From assembly GCF_052065355.1 (NCBI RefSeq), contig NZ_JBQHUF010000001.1:124001-188000 (forward strand): a stretch of DNA of 64,000 nucleotides, given 5' to 3'. The DNA is from Flavonifractor sp052065355 (lineage in GTDB: Bacteria > Bacillota > Clostridia > Oscillospirales > Oscillospiraceae). Below, one piece after another: positions 25,709-35,321 of the stretch. Under the pieces are notes generated by a model. That model worked only from the letters and a program-made list of their open reading frames with translations. It had not been told where the DNA came from and did no database searches. Made by a program: the position numbers and the translations under genes. The stretch's first letter is position 1. Every line of letters starts with the position of its first letter.

Positions 25709-28399
25709 TTACCGCAGGATGGCGCCCAGCTGGCTGGCCAGAGCCTCCAGCACCTTCTTCACGTCGGCGTCAGCCTCCTCACCGGTGAGGGAGCGGTCGT
25801 CGGCACGGAGTACCAGGTTGAAGGCCACGGACTTCTTGCCCTCATCCACGCCCTTGCCGCGGTAGATGTCAAACAGGGACACCTGCTTGATCAGCTTGCC
25901 GCCGGCAGAGCGGATGCAGTCCTCCAGCTGGCCCACGGTGACCTTCTCCTCGCACACCACGGCGATATCCCGGGTGACAGAGGGGAACTTGGGCAGGGGG
26001 ACATACTCAGGATCGGCGCCCTTGGCGCAGCGCAGCTGCTCCAGCTCCAGCTCGGCGCAGTAGAACTCGGTGTCCACACCGTAATTCTGTGCTACCAGGG
26101 GATGGATCTGACCCAGCACGCCGATGCGGCGGTCACCGACGTATACATCGGCTACCCGGCCGGGGTGATAGGAGGGGTTGGGTACGCAGGGGACCTCAAA
26201 GCGGACATCCTCTGCCCGGAGGTCCTTCAGAATGGCCTCCACTGCGCCCTTCAGGGTGTAGAAGTCCATATCGCTGCCGTAGGCGCCCATGGACAGCACC
26301 TTGTTCTCCACAGCCAGGCCATCGTCGCCGCCGGGCAGGTAGGTGCGGCCTACCTCGTACAGACGCACGTTCTGATTGCGGTAGTTGTAGTTGCGGGTCA
26401 GGATCTCCAGCATGGAGGGCAGTACAGTGGTGCGCATGATGGAGGTGTCCTCACCCAGGGGGTTGAGGATCTTGAAGGACTGGCGGCGGGGGTCGTCGGC
26501 AGCCCAGCGGATCTTGTCGTAGCAGGTGGGGGAGATGAAGGAGTAGGTGATGATCTCGTCATAACCCATGGCCCGGCACATGCTGCCCAGCTGCCGCTCC
26601 AGCAGCTCCTCTTCGCCGTAACCGCCAAGGGTGGTCTGACCGCGCATGAGGGTGGTGGGGATGTTGTTGTAGCCGTGGAACCGGGCCACTTCCTCCGCCA
26701 GGTCGGCCATGCCGATGACGTCGCCGCGCCAGGAGGGCACGGTGACCTGATCGCCCTCCACCTGGAAGTCCAGCTTCTTCAGGATGGCCACCATCTCATC
26801 CTCGGCCACATCGGTGCCCAGCAGGCCGTTGATGCGCTCAGGCTCCAGCTTGAGGACACGGGGCTGGGGCACGTAGTTGAGGATATCGATGGTGCCGTCC
26901 ACCACATCACCGGCGCCCAACAGCTCCACCAGTTCGCAGGCACGTTCCACGGCGGGCAGGGTGTTCATGGGGTCCAGGCCCTTCTCAAACTTGGCGGAAG
27001 CCTCAGTGCGCATGCCCAGGGCCAGAGCGCCCTTGCGGATGCAGGTGCCGTCGAAGCAGGCAGACTCGAACACCACGTCGGTGGTGTCGGCCACGATCTC
27101 GCTGTTCTCGCCGCCCATGATGCCAGCCAAGCCAACGGCACGGTGTTCGTCGGCGATGACCAGGTGGTTGGCGTTGAGGGTGTGCTCCTTGCCGTCCAGG
27201 GTGGTGAGCTTCTCACCCTCCTCGGCACGGCGGACGATGATCTTGCCGCCCTTTACATAGCGGTAGTCAAAGGCGTGCATGGGCTGGCCGTACTCCAGCA
27301 TGACGTAGTTGGTGATATCCACAATGTTGTTGATGGGACGCACACCCATGGCGCGCAGCCGCTCCCGCATCCACTTGGGGGAGGGGGCGATCTTCACGTT
27401 GCGCACCATCCGGGCGGTGTAACGGGGGCACAGGTCGGCTGCGGGAGTCTCTACGTCCAGCAGCTCCACCAGGCTGCCGTCCGCGCCGCCCTTTACCACC
27501 GGCTGGTGGAGGGAGAGGGGAGCGTCAAAGGTAGCGGCGGCTTCCCGGGCCAGGCCGATGACGGACAGGCAGTCGGGCCGGTTGGGGGTGATCTCAAACT
27601 CCACCACGTGGTCGTCCATGCCGATGACGGGTTTGATGTCGTCGCCGGGATTGCAGTCCTCGTGAAGGATGAAGATGCCGTCGGGGATGCAGTGGGGGAA
27701 CTCAGCCTGCTGGGCGTGGAGATCCTCCAGGGTGCAGATGGAATCAGTTTTGGTGTTGTAGGCTACCATGTCCCCCTCGTGCAGGTTGGGGCAGATGGTG
27801 TCGGGAGCTGCGGTGGACCCGCCCAGGTCCAGGCAGGTGTGGAAGGTGAAGTCGGGCTGCATGGTACACTCCAGCACCCTGGCGGCCACCACGGGCCCGT
27901 AGATCTTGTGGCCGGGCTGCACATCCGCGGGGATGGAGGGCTTTTCCTTGTCCAGCGGCTTGTAGTCGTTCAGCAGGGCGGCGGGGACGATGGCGGCGTA
28001 GGGAAAATCCCGCTCATCCAGGCCCAGCTCGTACAGACCGCACATCATGCCGTTGGACACCACGCCCCGCAGCTTGCCCTTTTCGATTTTCTTGCCGCCG
28101 GGGAGGGTGGACTTGTGGAGGGCTACAGGTACCAGGTCACCCACATGGACGTTCCAGGCGCCGGTGACGATCTGTACCGGCTCCTCCTTGCCCACCTCCA
28201 CCTGGCAGATCCACATGTGATCGGAATCGGGGTGACGTTCCATGGCGGTAACCTTGCCCACCACTACGTTGGAGATCTCCTCACCCAGGTCGTGGGTCAG
28301 CTCCACCTTGGAGCCGGAGAGGGTCATAGCCTCGGCAAATTCCTTGTCGGAGGCAGTCACAGTGACAAATTCATTCAGCCATTTTCTGCTCAGATTCAT
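25709..28399 (-). CDS. pheT: Phenylalanine-tRNA ligase, beta subunit
   Basis: An 896-residue subunit of the (alpha-beta)2 enzyme that charges tRNA-Phe. The N-terminal tRNA-binding OB fold (VGKVTAMERHPDSDHMWICQV), EFEITPNRPDCLSVIGLARE, the B5 domain and a C-terminal anticodon-binding domain (FPSVTRDIAVVC) are in order. It is about 100 residues longer than usual PheT (near 800). The extra segment lies at about residues 125-235, between GVVSNGMMCGLYELGL and the TPNRPDC block. pheS precedes it by 18 bp. Confidence 0.96.
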   Translation of the reverse strand: MNLSRKWLNEFVTVTASDKEFAEAMTLSGSKVELTHDLGEEISNVVVGKVTAMERHPDSDHMWICQVEVGKEEPVQIVTGAWNVHVGDLVPVALHKSTLPGGKKIEKGKLRGVVSNGMMCGLYELGLDERDFPYAAIVPAALLNDYKPLDKEKPSIPADVQPGHKIYGPVVAARVLECTMQPDFTFHTCLDLGGSTAAPDTICPNLHEGDMVAYNTKTDSICTLEDLHAQQAEFPHCIPDGIFILHEDCNPGDDIKPVIGMDDHVVEFEITPNRPDCLSVIGLAREAAATFDAPLSLHQPVVKGGADGSLVELLDVETPAADLCPRYTARMVRNVKIAPSPKWMRERLRAMGVRPINNIVDITNYVMLEYGQPMHAFDYRYVKGGKIIVRRAEEGEKLTTLDGKEHTLNANHLVIADEHRAVGLAGIMGGENSEIVADTTDVVFESACFDGTCIRKGALALGMRTEASAKFEKGLDPMNTLPAVERACELVELLGAGDVVDGTIDILNYVPQPRVLKLEPERINGLLGTDVAEDEMVAILKKLDFQVEGDQVTVPSWRGDVIGMADLAEEVARFHGYNNIPTTLMRGQTTLGGYGEEELLERQLGSMCRAMGYDEIITYSFISPTCYDKIRWAADDPRRQSFKILNPLGEDTSIMRTTVLPSMLEILTRNYNYRNQNVRLYEVGRTYLPGGDDGLAVENKVLSMGAYGSDMDFYTLKGAVEAILKDLRAEDVRFEVPCVPNPSYHPGRVADVYVGDRRIGVLGQIHPLVAQNYGVDTEFYCAELELEQLRCAKGADPEYVPLPKFPSVTRDIAVVCEEKVTVGQLEDCIRSAGGKLIKQVSLFDIYRGKGVDEGKKSVAFNLVLRADDRSLTGEEADADVKKVLEALASQLGAILR

Positions 28400-28417
28400 T
28401 GTTCCTACACTCCTTTC

Positions 28418-29443
28418 TTAGAATTGCTCCAGGAACCGCACGTCGTTCTCGAAGATCAGTCGCAGGTCGGCGATCTTGAACCGGCGCATGGCGGTGCGCT
28501 CCAGGCCGATGCCGAAGGCCCAGCCGGAGTACACGTTGGGGTCGATGCCGCTCATCTCCAGAACCCGGGGATGGATCATGCCCGCGCCCAGCAGCTCGAT
28601 CCAGCCCTCGCCCTTACAGGTGGGGCAGCCTACGCCGCCGCACTTGTGGCACTGCACGTCCATCTCGCAGGAGGGCTCGGTGAAGGGGAAGTGGTGGGGA
28701 CGGAACCGAGTCTTGGTGCCCTTGCCGTAGAGCTGCTCCACGACGGTGTTCAGGGTGCCCTTCAGGTCGGCCATGGTCACACCCTTGTCGATGACCATAC
28801 CCTCCACCTGGTGGAACATGGGGGAGTGGGTGGCGTCCACCTCATCCTTGCGGTACACCCGGCCGGGGGCGATGATGCGGATGGGCAGCTCCATGGAGTC
28901 CATGGCCCGGACCTGCATGGGAGAGGTCTGGGAGCGGAGCATCACCCGGCTGTCCTCGTCAAAATAGAAGGTGTCGCTCCAGTCGCGGGAGGGGTGACCC
29001 TCCTCGGCGTTGAGACGGTCAAAGTTCAGCTCAGCCAGCTCCACCTCGGGGCCGTCCAGCACGGTGAAGCCCATGCCGATGAAGATCTCCTTGATCTCGT
29101 CCAGAGCGATATACATGGGGTGCCGGTGACCCTCTTTCACCGGCTTGCCGGGGACGGTGATATCCAGAGCCTCGGCCTCCAGACGGTCCTCCAGAGCCTT
29201 GGCCTCCAGCTCCTTGCCCCGGGTCTCCAGCGCGCTCTCCAGGGCGGCGCGGACCTCGTTGGCCAGCTGACCCATGACGGGCCGCTCCTCAGCGGACAGC
29301 TTGCCCATCTGCTTGAGCACCGCGGTGAGCTCGCCCTTTTTGCCCAGATACTTGACCCGCAGAGCGTCCAGCTCCTGGGCGTTCTGGGCACTTTCCATGG
29401 CGTCCAGCGCTTCCCGGCGGATCTGTTCCAATGTTTCCTTCAT
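28418..29443 (-). CDS. pheS: Phenylalanine-tRNA ligase, alpha subunit
   Basis: A 341-residue catalytic subunit. It has the N-terminal coiled coil (MKETLEQIRREALDAMES), class II motif 2 (MLRSQTSPMQVRAM), and the C-terminal GWAFGIGLERTAMRRF motif 3. The ATG chosen has AAAGGAG about 10 bases upstream; an upstream in-frame extension would enter the T-box terminator region. Regulated by the T-box leader. Confidence 0.97.
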   Translation of the reverse strand: MKETLEQIRREALDAMESAQNAQELDALRVKYLGKKGELTAVLKQMGKLSAEERPVMGQLANEVRAALESALETRGKELEAKALEDRLEAEALDITVPGKPVKEGHRHPMYIALDEIKEIFIGMGFTVLDGPEVELAELNFDRLNAEEGHPSRDWSDTFYFDEDSRVMLRSQTSPMQVRAMDSMELPIRIIAPGRVYRKDEVDATHSPMFHQVEGMVIDKGVTMADLKGTLNTVVEQLYGKGTKTRFRPHHFPFTEPSCEMDVQCHKCGGVGCPTCKGEGWIELLGAGMIHPRVLEMSGIDPNVYSGWAFGIGLERTAMRRFKIADLRLIFENDVRFLEQF

Positions 29444-29474
29444 ATAGTACAGCTCCTTTTGCTTTTTTGACATG

Positions 29475-29706
29475 AAAAAAGCCCTTCATCCCAACACCTG
29501 GGACGAAAGGCAAACCTTCCGCGGTACCACCCGCAATTCCCGCCTCTGGCGGGCACTCTCAGCCCCGATAACGTGGGGCCACGCCGTCCCTGTCTCCAGG
29601 GCCGCTCCAGGACGAACCGAGGGGGCCGAACCCTGCATCCGCTTTCAGCCGGTGACGGACGCTCTCTGACGGGTCGGGAACCGATCTTTTTCCCTTCTTC
29701 GCATGT
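29475..29706 (-). ncRNA. T-box leader of pheST
   Basis: Contains the invariant T-box sequence GGGTGGTACCGCGGAAG (29516-29532, read on minus). It is followed by a terminator hairpin around TCCCA/TGGGA with flanking CCTTTC/GAAGG and a T6 run next to the pheS start. The 5' half is a long GC-rich stem I region with UUC triplets that fit a phenylalanine specifier; I did not fold it to choose one. Uncharged tRNA-Phe would favour the antiterminator and raise pheST expression. Confidence 0.93.
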
Positions 29707-29713
29707 AAACCTA

Positions 29714-29742
29714 TATATATCACAGTTTTCCCCAAAGCGCAA
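29714..29742 (-). promoter_or_regulatory. Promoter of the pheST T-box transcript
   Basis: TTGCGC, 17 bases, TATATA, placing the start of the T-box RNA near 29706. Back to back with the nnr promoter. Confidence 0.7.
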
Positions 29743-29750
29743 GATAAAAA

Positions 29751-29779
29751 TTGACGGGACGGGGACAGACGCATATAAT
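29751..29779 (+). promoter_or_regulatory. Strong promoter of nnr
   Basis: TTGACG, 17 bases, TATAAT, ending 35 bases before the nnr start codon. Confidence 0.82.
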
Positions 29780-29814
29780 GAGAGCCGAACAACAGCTTTG
29801 GGAGCGTGAACAGC

Positions 29815-31344
29815 ATGCGGATCGTGACAGCGGAGCAGAGCCGGGAGATGGACCGGATTGCCATAGAGGAAAAGGGTATTCCCTCCACCGACCTGATGGA
29901 ACGGGCGGCGGCTGCTCTGGCCGATGAAGTAATGGCCCTGATGAAAGACACCCCGGGCCGGGTGGTGTGCTTCTGCGGGCCGGGCAATAACGGCGGCGAC
30001 GGGGTGGCCTGTGCCCGGCTGCTGCTGGAAGCCGGCTTTGAGGTGCGCTGTATTCTGGTGGGGGACCACGAGAAAATGACCATGGACACCCGGGCCATGG
30101 AGGTCAAGCTGGCGGCTGCGGGCGGGAAGCTGGAGCCCTTCCAGCCTGACGATGCCGGTTTCGCCGCCTGGTGTCTGGAATGCGGAGTCATGGTGGATGC
30201 CATCTTTGGTACCGGGCTCCGCCGACCGGTGGAGGGGGACGCCCTGACCGCCATTCATATGATGAACACCTGCGAGATCCCGGTGGTGTCCGCCGACATC
30301 CCCAGCGGGGTGGAGACCGACACCGGCCGGGTACTGGGTGCGGCGGTGGAGGCAGCGGCCACCGTTACCTTCACCTTGCCCAAGGTGGGGCATTATGTGG
30401 GCAAGGGCGGCCTGCATACCGGAAAGCTGGTGGTAGCTGATATCGGTATCCCGGCGGACCTGGTGAACGGGGCGGACTGCCCGGTGTGCAGCGTGGAGGA
30501 GGAGAATATCCACTTCCCCCGCCGTCCCCGGGACGCACATAAGGGAGATTTCGGAAAATGCTATATCCTGGGGGGCAGTGTGGGCTATACCGGAGCTCCG
30601 GTGCTGGCGGCCCAGGCGGCGGTGCGTTCCGGTGCCGGACTGGTGACGGTGGGTGTGCCTTCTCCTGTCTGGCCCATCGCGGCGGCCAAGCTGGACGAGG
30701 CTATGCCCTGTCCGCTGCCCGCCGGAAAAGAGGGACAGCTTTCTCTGGATGCCGGAGAAGCGGTCCACGGCCGGTTGGATGGCTGCGGCGTCTGCCTGAT
30801 CGGGCCTGGCCTGGGTCGGGGAAACAGTGTCTCCGCTGTAGTGCGCCATCTGCTCCGTGAGATCCATATTCCGGTGGTGCTGGACGCTGACGGCATAAAC
30901 GCCCTGGAGGGACATATAGATGTACTGGACGCCCGGAAGGGGCTGCACACCATCCTCACCCCTCACGACGGAGAGTTTGCCCGGCTGGGAGGAGACCTGT
31001 CCGACGGGGACCGGCTGGGGGCTGCCCGGAGCTTTGCCATGGAGCACGGCTGCTGTCTGGTGCTCAAGGGGCACAATACCATTACCGCCTTCCCTGACGG
31101 CACAGCCTACATCAACACCACCGGCAACCCCGGCATGGCCAAGGGAGGCAGCGGTGATGTGCTGTCCGGCATTATCCTGGCTCTGCTGGGTCAGGGAATG
31201 TCTGCCCGGCAGGCGGTGCCAACGGCAGTGTGGCTCCATGGTGCCGCCGGTGATCTGTGTGCCGCTGAGATCGGAGAGTACGGTATGACTCCCTCTGACC
31301 TGGTGTCCGCCCTGCCCCGGGTGATACGGGCGCATATGGAGTAA
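29815..31344 (+). CDS. nnr: Bifunctional NAD(P)H-hydrate epimerase and dehydratase
   Basis: A 509-residue enzyme that repairs hydrated NAD(P)H. The N-terminal YjeF epimerase domain (about 1-210) includes GPGNNGGDGVACARLLLEAG. The C-terminal ribokinase-like dehydratase domain (about 220-509) includes LKGHNTI and GNPGMAKGGSGDVLSG, the nucleotide-binding and catalytic region. Start: the ATG giving MRIVTAEQ with GGGAG about 10 bases upstream; an in-frame GTG three codons earlier is too close to that site. Confidence 0.95.
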   Translation: MRIVTAEQSREMDRIAIEEKGIPSTDLMERAAAALADEVMALMKDTPGRVVCFCGPGNNGGDGVACARLLLEAGFEVRCILVGDHEKMTMDTRAMEVKLAAAGGKLEPFQPDDAGFAAWCLECGVMVDAIFGTGLRRPVEGDALTAIHMMNTCEIPVVSADIPSGVETDTGRVLGAAVEAAATVTFTLPKVGHYVGKGGLHTGKLVVADIGIPADLVNGADCPVCSVEEENIHFPRRPRDAHKGDFGKCYILGGSVGYTGAPVLAAQAAVRSGAGLVTVGVPSPVWPIAAAKLDEAMPCPLPAGKEGQLSLDAGEAVHGRLDGCGVCLIGPGLGRGNSVSAVVRHLLREIHIPVVLDADGINALEGHIDVLDARKGLHTILTPHDGEFARLGGDLSDGDRLGAARSFAMEHGCCLVLKGHNTITAFPDGTAYINTTGNPGMAKGGSGDVLSGIILALLGQGMSARQAVPTAVWLHGAAGDLCAAEIGEYGMTPSDLVSALPRVIRAHME

Positions 31345-31358
31345 AGGGAGGGTGGTCT

Positions 31359-31973
31359 GTGGGCCGCTGTTTGGGTGTGTGTGTACTGACGATGACCCTT
31401 TGTCTGACCCTGACCTGCTGCGGCGGGGAGGGAGGAAGTCGGGCGGAGCAGCTGGCCCTGGACATCCGGGGAGAATATCTGGCTATGGCGGGGTGCACCG
31501 CTTCTATGGAGGTAATTGCCGACTACGGCCAGCGGGTGTATGAATACGGGATCGACCTGAACTGGCAGCGGGAGGGGGAGAGCGTGCTCACCCTCACCGC
31601 GCCGGAAAACGTGGCGGGGATCACCGCCCGCATGGCGGAGGGTGAGACAGCACTGGAGTACGACGGGGTCCGGGTGGAGACCGGTCCACTGGACGATACC
31701 GGCCTGAGCCCGGTGTCGGCGGTGCCCCTGCTGCTGGATTATATCCAGAGCGGTTATATGGCCGAGTGCGGGATGGAACAGGAAGAGGAGACAGAGGTAC
31801 TGCGGGTGGTGTGCCGGGATCCGGAGGCCCAGCCAGGTACCGGTCGGGAATGCTCCCTGTGGTTCCAGCCGGACACTCATGCCCTCCTCCGGGGTGAGCT
31901 GTCCCAGGACGGCTATACCGTGATCCAATGTGTGTTTTCTTCCTTCCAAATTACCCCCGGTGTGGAAAACTAG
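31359..31973 (+). CDS. LolA/GerS-like lipoprotein, tentative
   Basis: A 204-residue protein starting at GTG after GGGAGG. The signal peptide ends in a lipobox-like LTLTC with Cys near residue 19, so it should be a lipid-anchored exterior protein. The rest is beta-rich (for example YGIDLNWQREGESVLTLTAPE, then DGVRVETG), like LolA-fold lipoproteins such as clostridial GerS. The fold assignment is inference. It follows nnr by 14 bp and converges with the MATE gene, overlapping its end by 4 bases. Confidence 0.7.
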   Translation: MGRCLGVCVLTMTLCLTLTCCGGEGGSRAEQLALDIRGEYLAMAGCTASMEVIADYGQRVYEYGIDLNWQREGESVLTLTAPENVAGITARMAEGETALEYDGVRVETGPLDDTGLSPVSAVPLLLDYIQSGYMAECGMEQEEETEVLRVVCRDPEAQPGTGRECSLWFQPDTHALLRGELSQDGYTVIQCVFSSFQITPGVEN

Positions 31974-33313
31974 GACTCCATTCCATCCAGCTTCCGGCGG
32001 AGAATATTCCGGCACAGGATCAGGGCGGCAGCGCAGGAGATCAGCTCCGCCACAGGGAAGGCCAGCCACACCAGGACCGGGCGGATGGCGCCCAGGACCA
32101 GGGCGGCGGGGAGGAGAAGCACCACCTGCCGCAGCAGGGAGATGGCCAGACTGGAGTTGGCCGCGCCAAGCGCCTGGAGGGCGGAGCAGAGAATGATGGA
32201 GACACCGGCGTATAGGAAGGACAGGGCGATCATCCGCAGGGCGGGAATGCCCTCCGCCAGTACGGCAGCGTCGGCGTCAAAAATACCAAGCAGAGGACCG
32301 GAAAGGGTCATCATCACCACCGTACCCACAGCCATGATACCCAGTGTCAGGGCCAGGGCAAAGCGGATGGTGCCGGTGATCCTTTCCTTTTTTCTGGCTC
32401 CGTAGTTGAAGCTGATGATGGGCACGATGGCATTGTTCATGCCATAGAGGGGCATGAACAGGAAGGACTGGAGCTTGAAATAGGCGCCCAGGATGAATAC
32501 CCCGGCGGAGGTAAACAAGGGAAGGATCAGATTCATACCCATGCTCATTACTGTTGTAAGAGCCTGCATCAGCGCCGCCGGAATACCCACCCGGAGCATG
32601 TCCGCCAGGATGGAGGCATTGGGCCGAAAGCCCCGGAAGGACAGGGTGACGGAGGGCGTGCGGCGGACCATGATCAGACCAACCACCATACCCACCAACT
32701 GGCCCAATACGGTGGCGATGGCGGCTCCTGCCACCTCCAGCCGGGGGAAGGGGCCAATACCGAAGATAAGCAGGGGATCCAGCACCAGGTTGATGACCGC
32801 ACCGATGCCCTGGATGATCATGGGTCCAATGGTGTTTCCGGTGGCCTGAAGGGTGCGCTCTCCCGCAAACTGCATGCACATGCCCAGGGAGACACCGGTG
32901 ACGATGGCCAGGTATTGGCTGCCGTAAGTCACAACCTGGGGCACGTCGGAGAAGAGGCTCAGGAATGGCCGGGCAAAGCTGACCCCCAGGATCAGAAATA
33001 CCAGCCAGCAGACCAGGTAAAGGAAGTAGCCGTTGGAGGTTACCTGTTCCGCTTCCTCTCTGCGGCCCTCTCCCAGACGCCGGGAGAGCAGGGCGTTGAA
33101 GCCCACGCCTACCCCTACGCATATGGCGATCATCAGGGTCTGTACCGGATAGACCAGGGACAGGGCCACAAAGCTGTCTCCGCTGAGTTTGGCGACGAAC
33201 ATGCTGTCCACCAGGTTATATAGTCCCTGAATCAGCATGGACAGCATCATGGGCCAGGACATGTTGAGCAGCAGCCGGCGCACCGGCATTACCGCCATTT
33301 TGTTTTCGTTCAA
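31970..33313 (-). CDS. MATE-family efflux transporter
   Basis: A 447-residue protein with about 12 hydrophobic segments. It probably exports drugs or metabolites against a cation gradient. The N-terminal block LLLNMSWPMMLSMLIQGLYNLVDSMFV and the repeated MFV.PLYGMNNAIVPIISFNYGA block are typical. The start is taken as the TTG giving NENKMAVMPVRR, since AGGAGGG lies 7 bases before it; the first ATG is 15 bases later and too far from that site. Confidence 0.92.
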   Translation of the reverse strand: MNENKMAVMPVRRLLLNMSWPMMLSMLIQGLYNLVDSMFVAKLSGDSFVALSLVYPVQTLMIAICVGVGVGFNALLSRRLGEGRREEAEQVTSNGYFLYLVCWLVFLILGVSFARPFLSLFSDVPQVVTYGSQYLAIVTGVSLGMCMQFAGERTLQATGNTIGPMIIQGIGAVINLVLDPLLIFGIGPFPRLEVAGAAIATVLGQLVGMVVGLIMVRRTPSVTLSFRGFRPNASILADMLRVGIPAALMQALTTVMSMGMNLILPLFTSAGVFILGAYFKLQSFLFMPLYGMNNAIVPIISFNYGARKKERITGTIRFALALTLGIMAVGTVVMMTLSGPLLGIFDADAAVLAEGIPALRMIALSFLYAGVSIILCSALQALGAANSSLAISLLRQVVLLLPAALVLGAIRPVLVWLAFPVAELISCAAALILCRNILRRKLDGMES

Positions 33314-33335
33314 TGGGATCCCTCCTGAATAACAT

Positions 33336-33381
33336 AAAACGGGTATCGGAGTACGCATAAGCGCGCCCCGATACCCGTTTT
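33336..33381 (-). terminator. Terminator after the GNAT gene
   Basis: A 14-bp perfect stem (33336-33349 with 33368-33381) with an 18-base loop and A/T flanks. It lies between the GNAT gene and the MATE gene on the minus strand. Confidence 0.75.
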
Positions 33382-33409
33382 TTCCTGCGGCGTGGCAGCC
33401 CGCAGGGGG

Positions 33410-33962
33410 TCAAAATAGTTGTGTATAGCGCAGGTCGTGACAGATCATATCATGGGGGAAGGGCACCAGCTGGACGGTGCCGTCCCAAGAAAAACCGTGG
33501 CGCTCGTAAAACCGCCGGGCACCCTGGTTTTCCTGCAGCACAAACAGCGTGCAGCCGGGATAGCCCGCAGCCTTCAGCCGCCGGAGTGCCTCCTCCAGCA
33601 GCAGAGAACCAAATCCGGAACCCGTTCGGGTGGGCTCGGTGTAAAAGGAGATCACTTCACCCCATCCAGGGTAATTGCCGGAATCTATGACCAGATCCGC
33701 GCTCTGTCGGGGGCTGGCCCCTGAGCGGATAGGCCCATAGGTGCAGCAGGCCACCGGTTGGTCATTTTCGTAAAGCAGTAAACCGTTACAGCGTTTGGTT
33801 TCGCAGTCTTCGCGGAAAAATGGGACCCAATGATCCTCGGTGATTACGTCCCTCAGATAGTCATCGGGCACAAAACCAGGGTAGGTTGTCCGCCAGCCCC
33901 GGCAGTGGATAGCGCTCATGGCGGCGAAGTGCTCCTCCGTGCAGGCATCCACGAAGCGGAGC

Positions 33963-33970
<8 letters not shown>
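33410..33970 (-). CDS. GNAT-family N-acetyltransferase
   Basis: A 186-residue acetyl-CoA-dependent transferase. The acetyl-CoA-binding motif is RTGSGFGSLLLEEALRRLKAAGYPGCTLFVL. NQGARRFYERHGFSWDGT is the typical C-terminal part. The substrate is unknown. The start overlaps the end of the dehydratase-like gene by 8 bases, so it is co-translated with it. Confidence 0.92.
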
Positions 33971-35279
<1,309 letters not shown>

Positions 35280-35321
35280 AGAACGTGGTTCCTTTCGGTA
35301 TGGTTGGCACTTGAGCGGCCG

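Noticed and set aside
25700..29470. A 1256-codon open frame on the plus strand opposite pheT/pheS
   Set aside because: It is the antisense shadow of the two well-supported minus-strand genes; its product is low-complexity Gly/His/Val-rich without motifs, and it runs through the pheS start region.
29440..31335. A 631-codon frame opposite nnr and covering the T-box
   Set aside because: It would occupy the T-box RNA and antisense of nnr; both are firmly identified.
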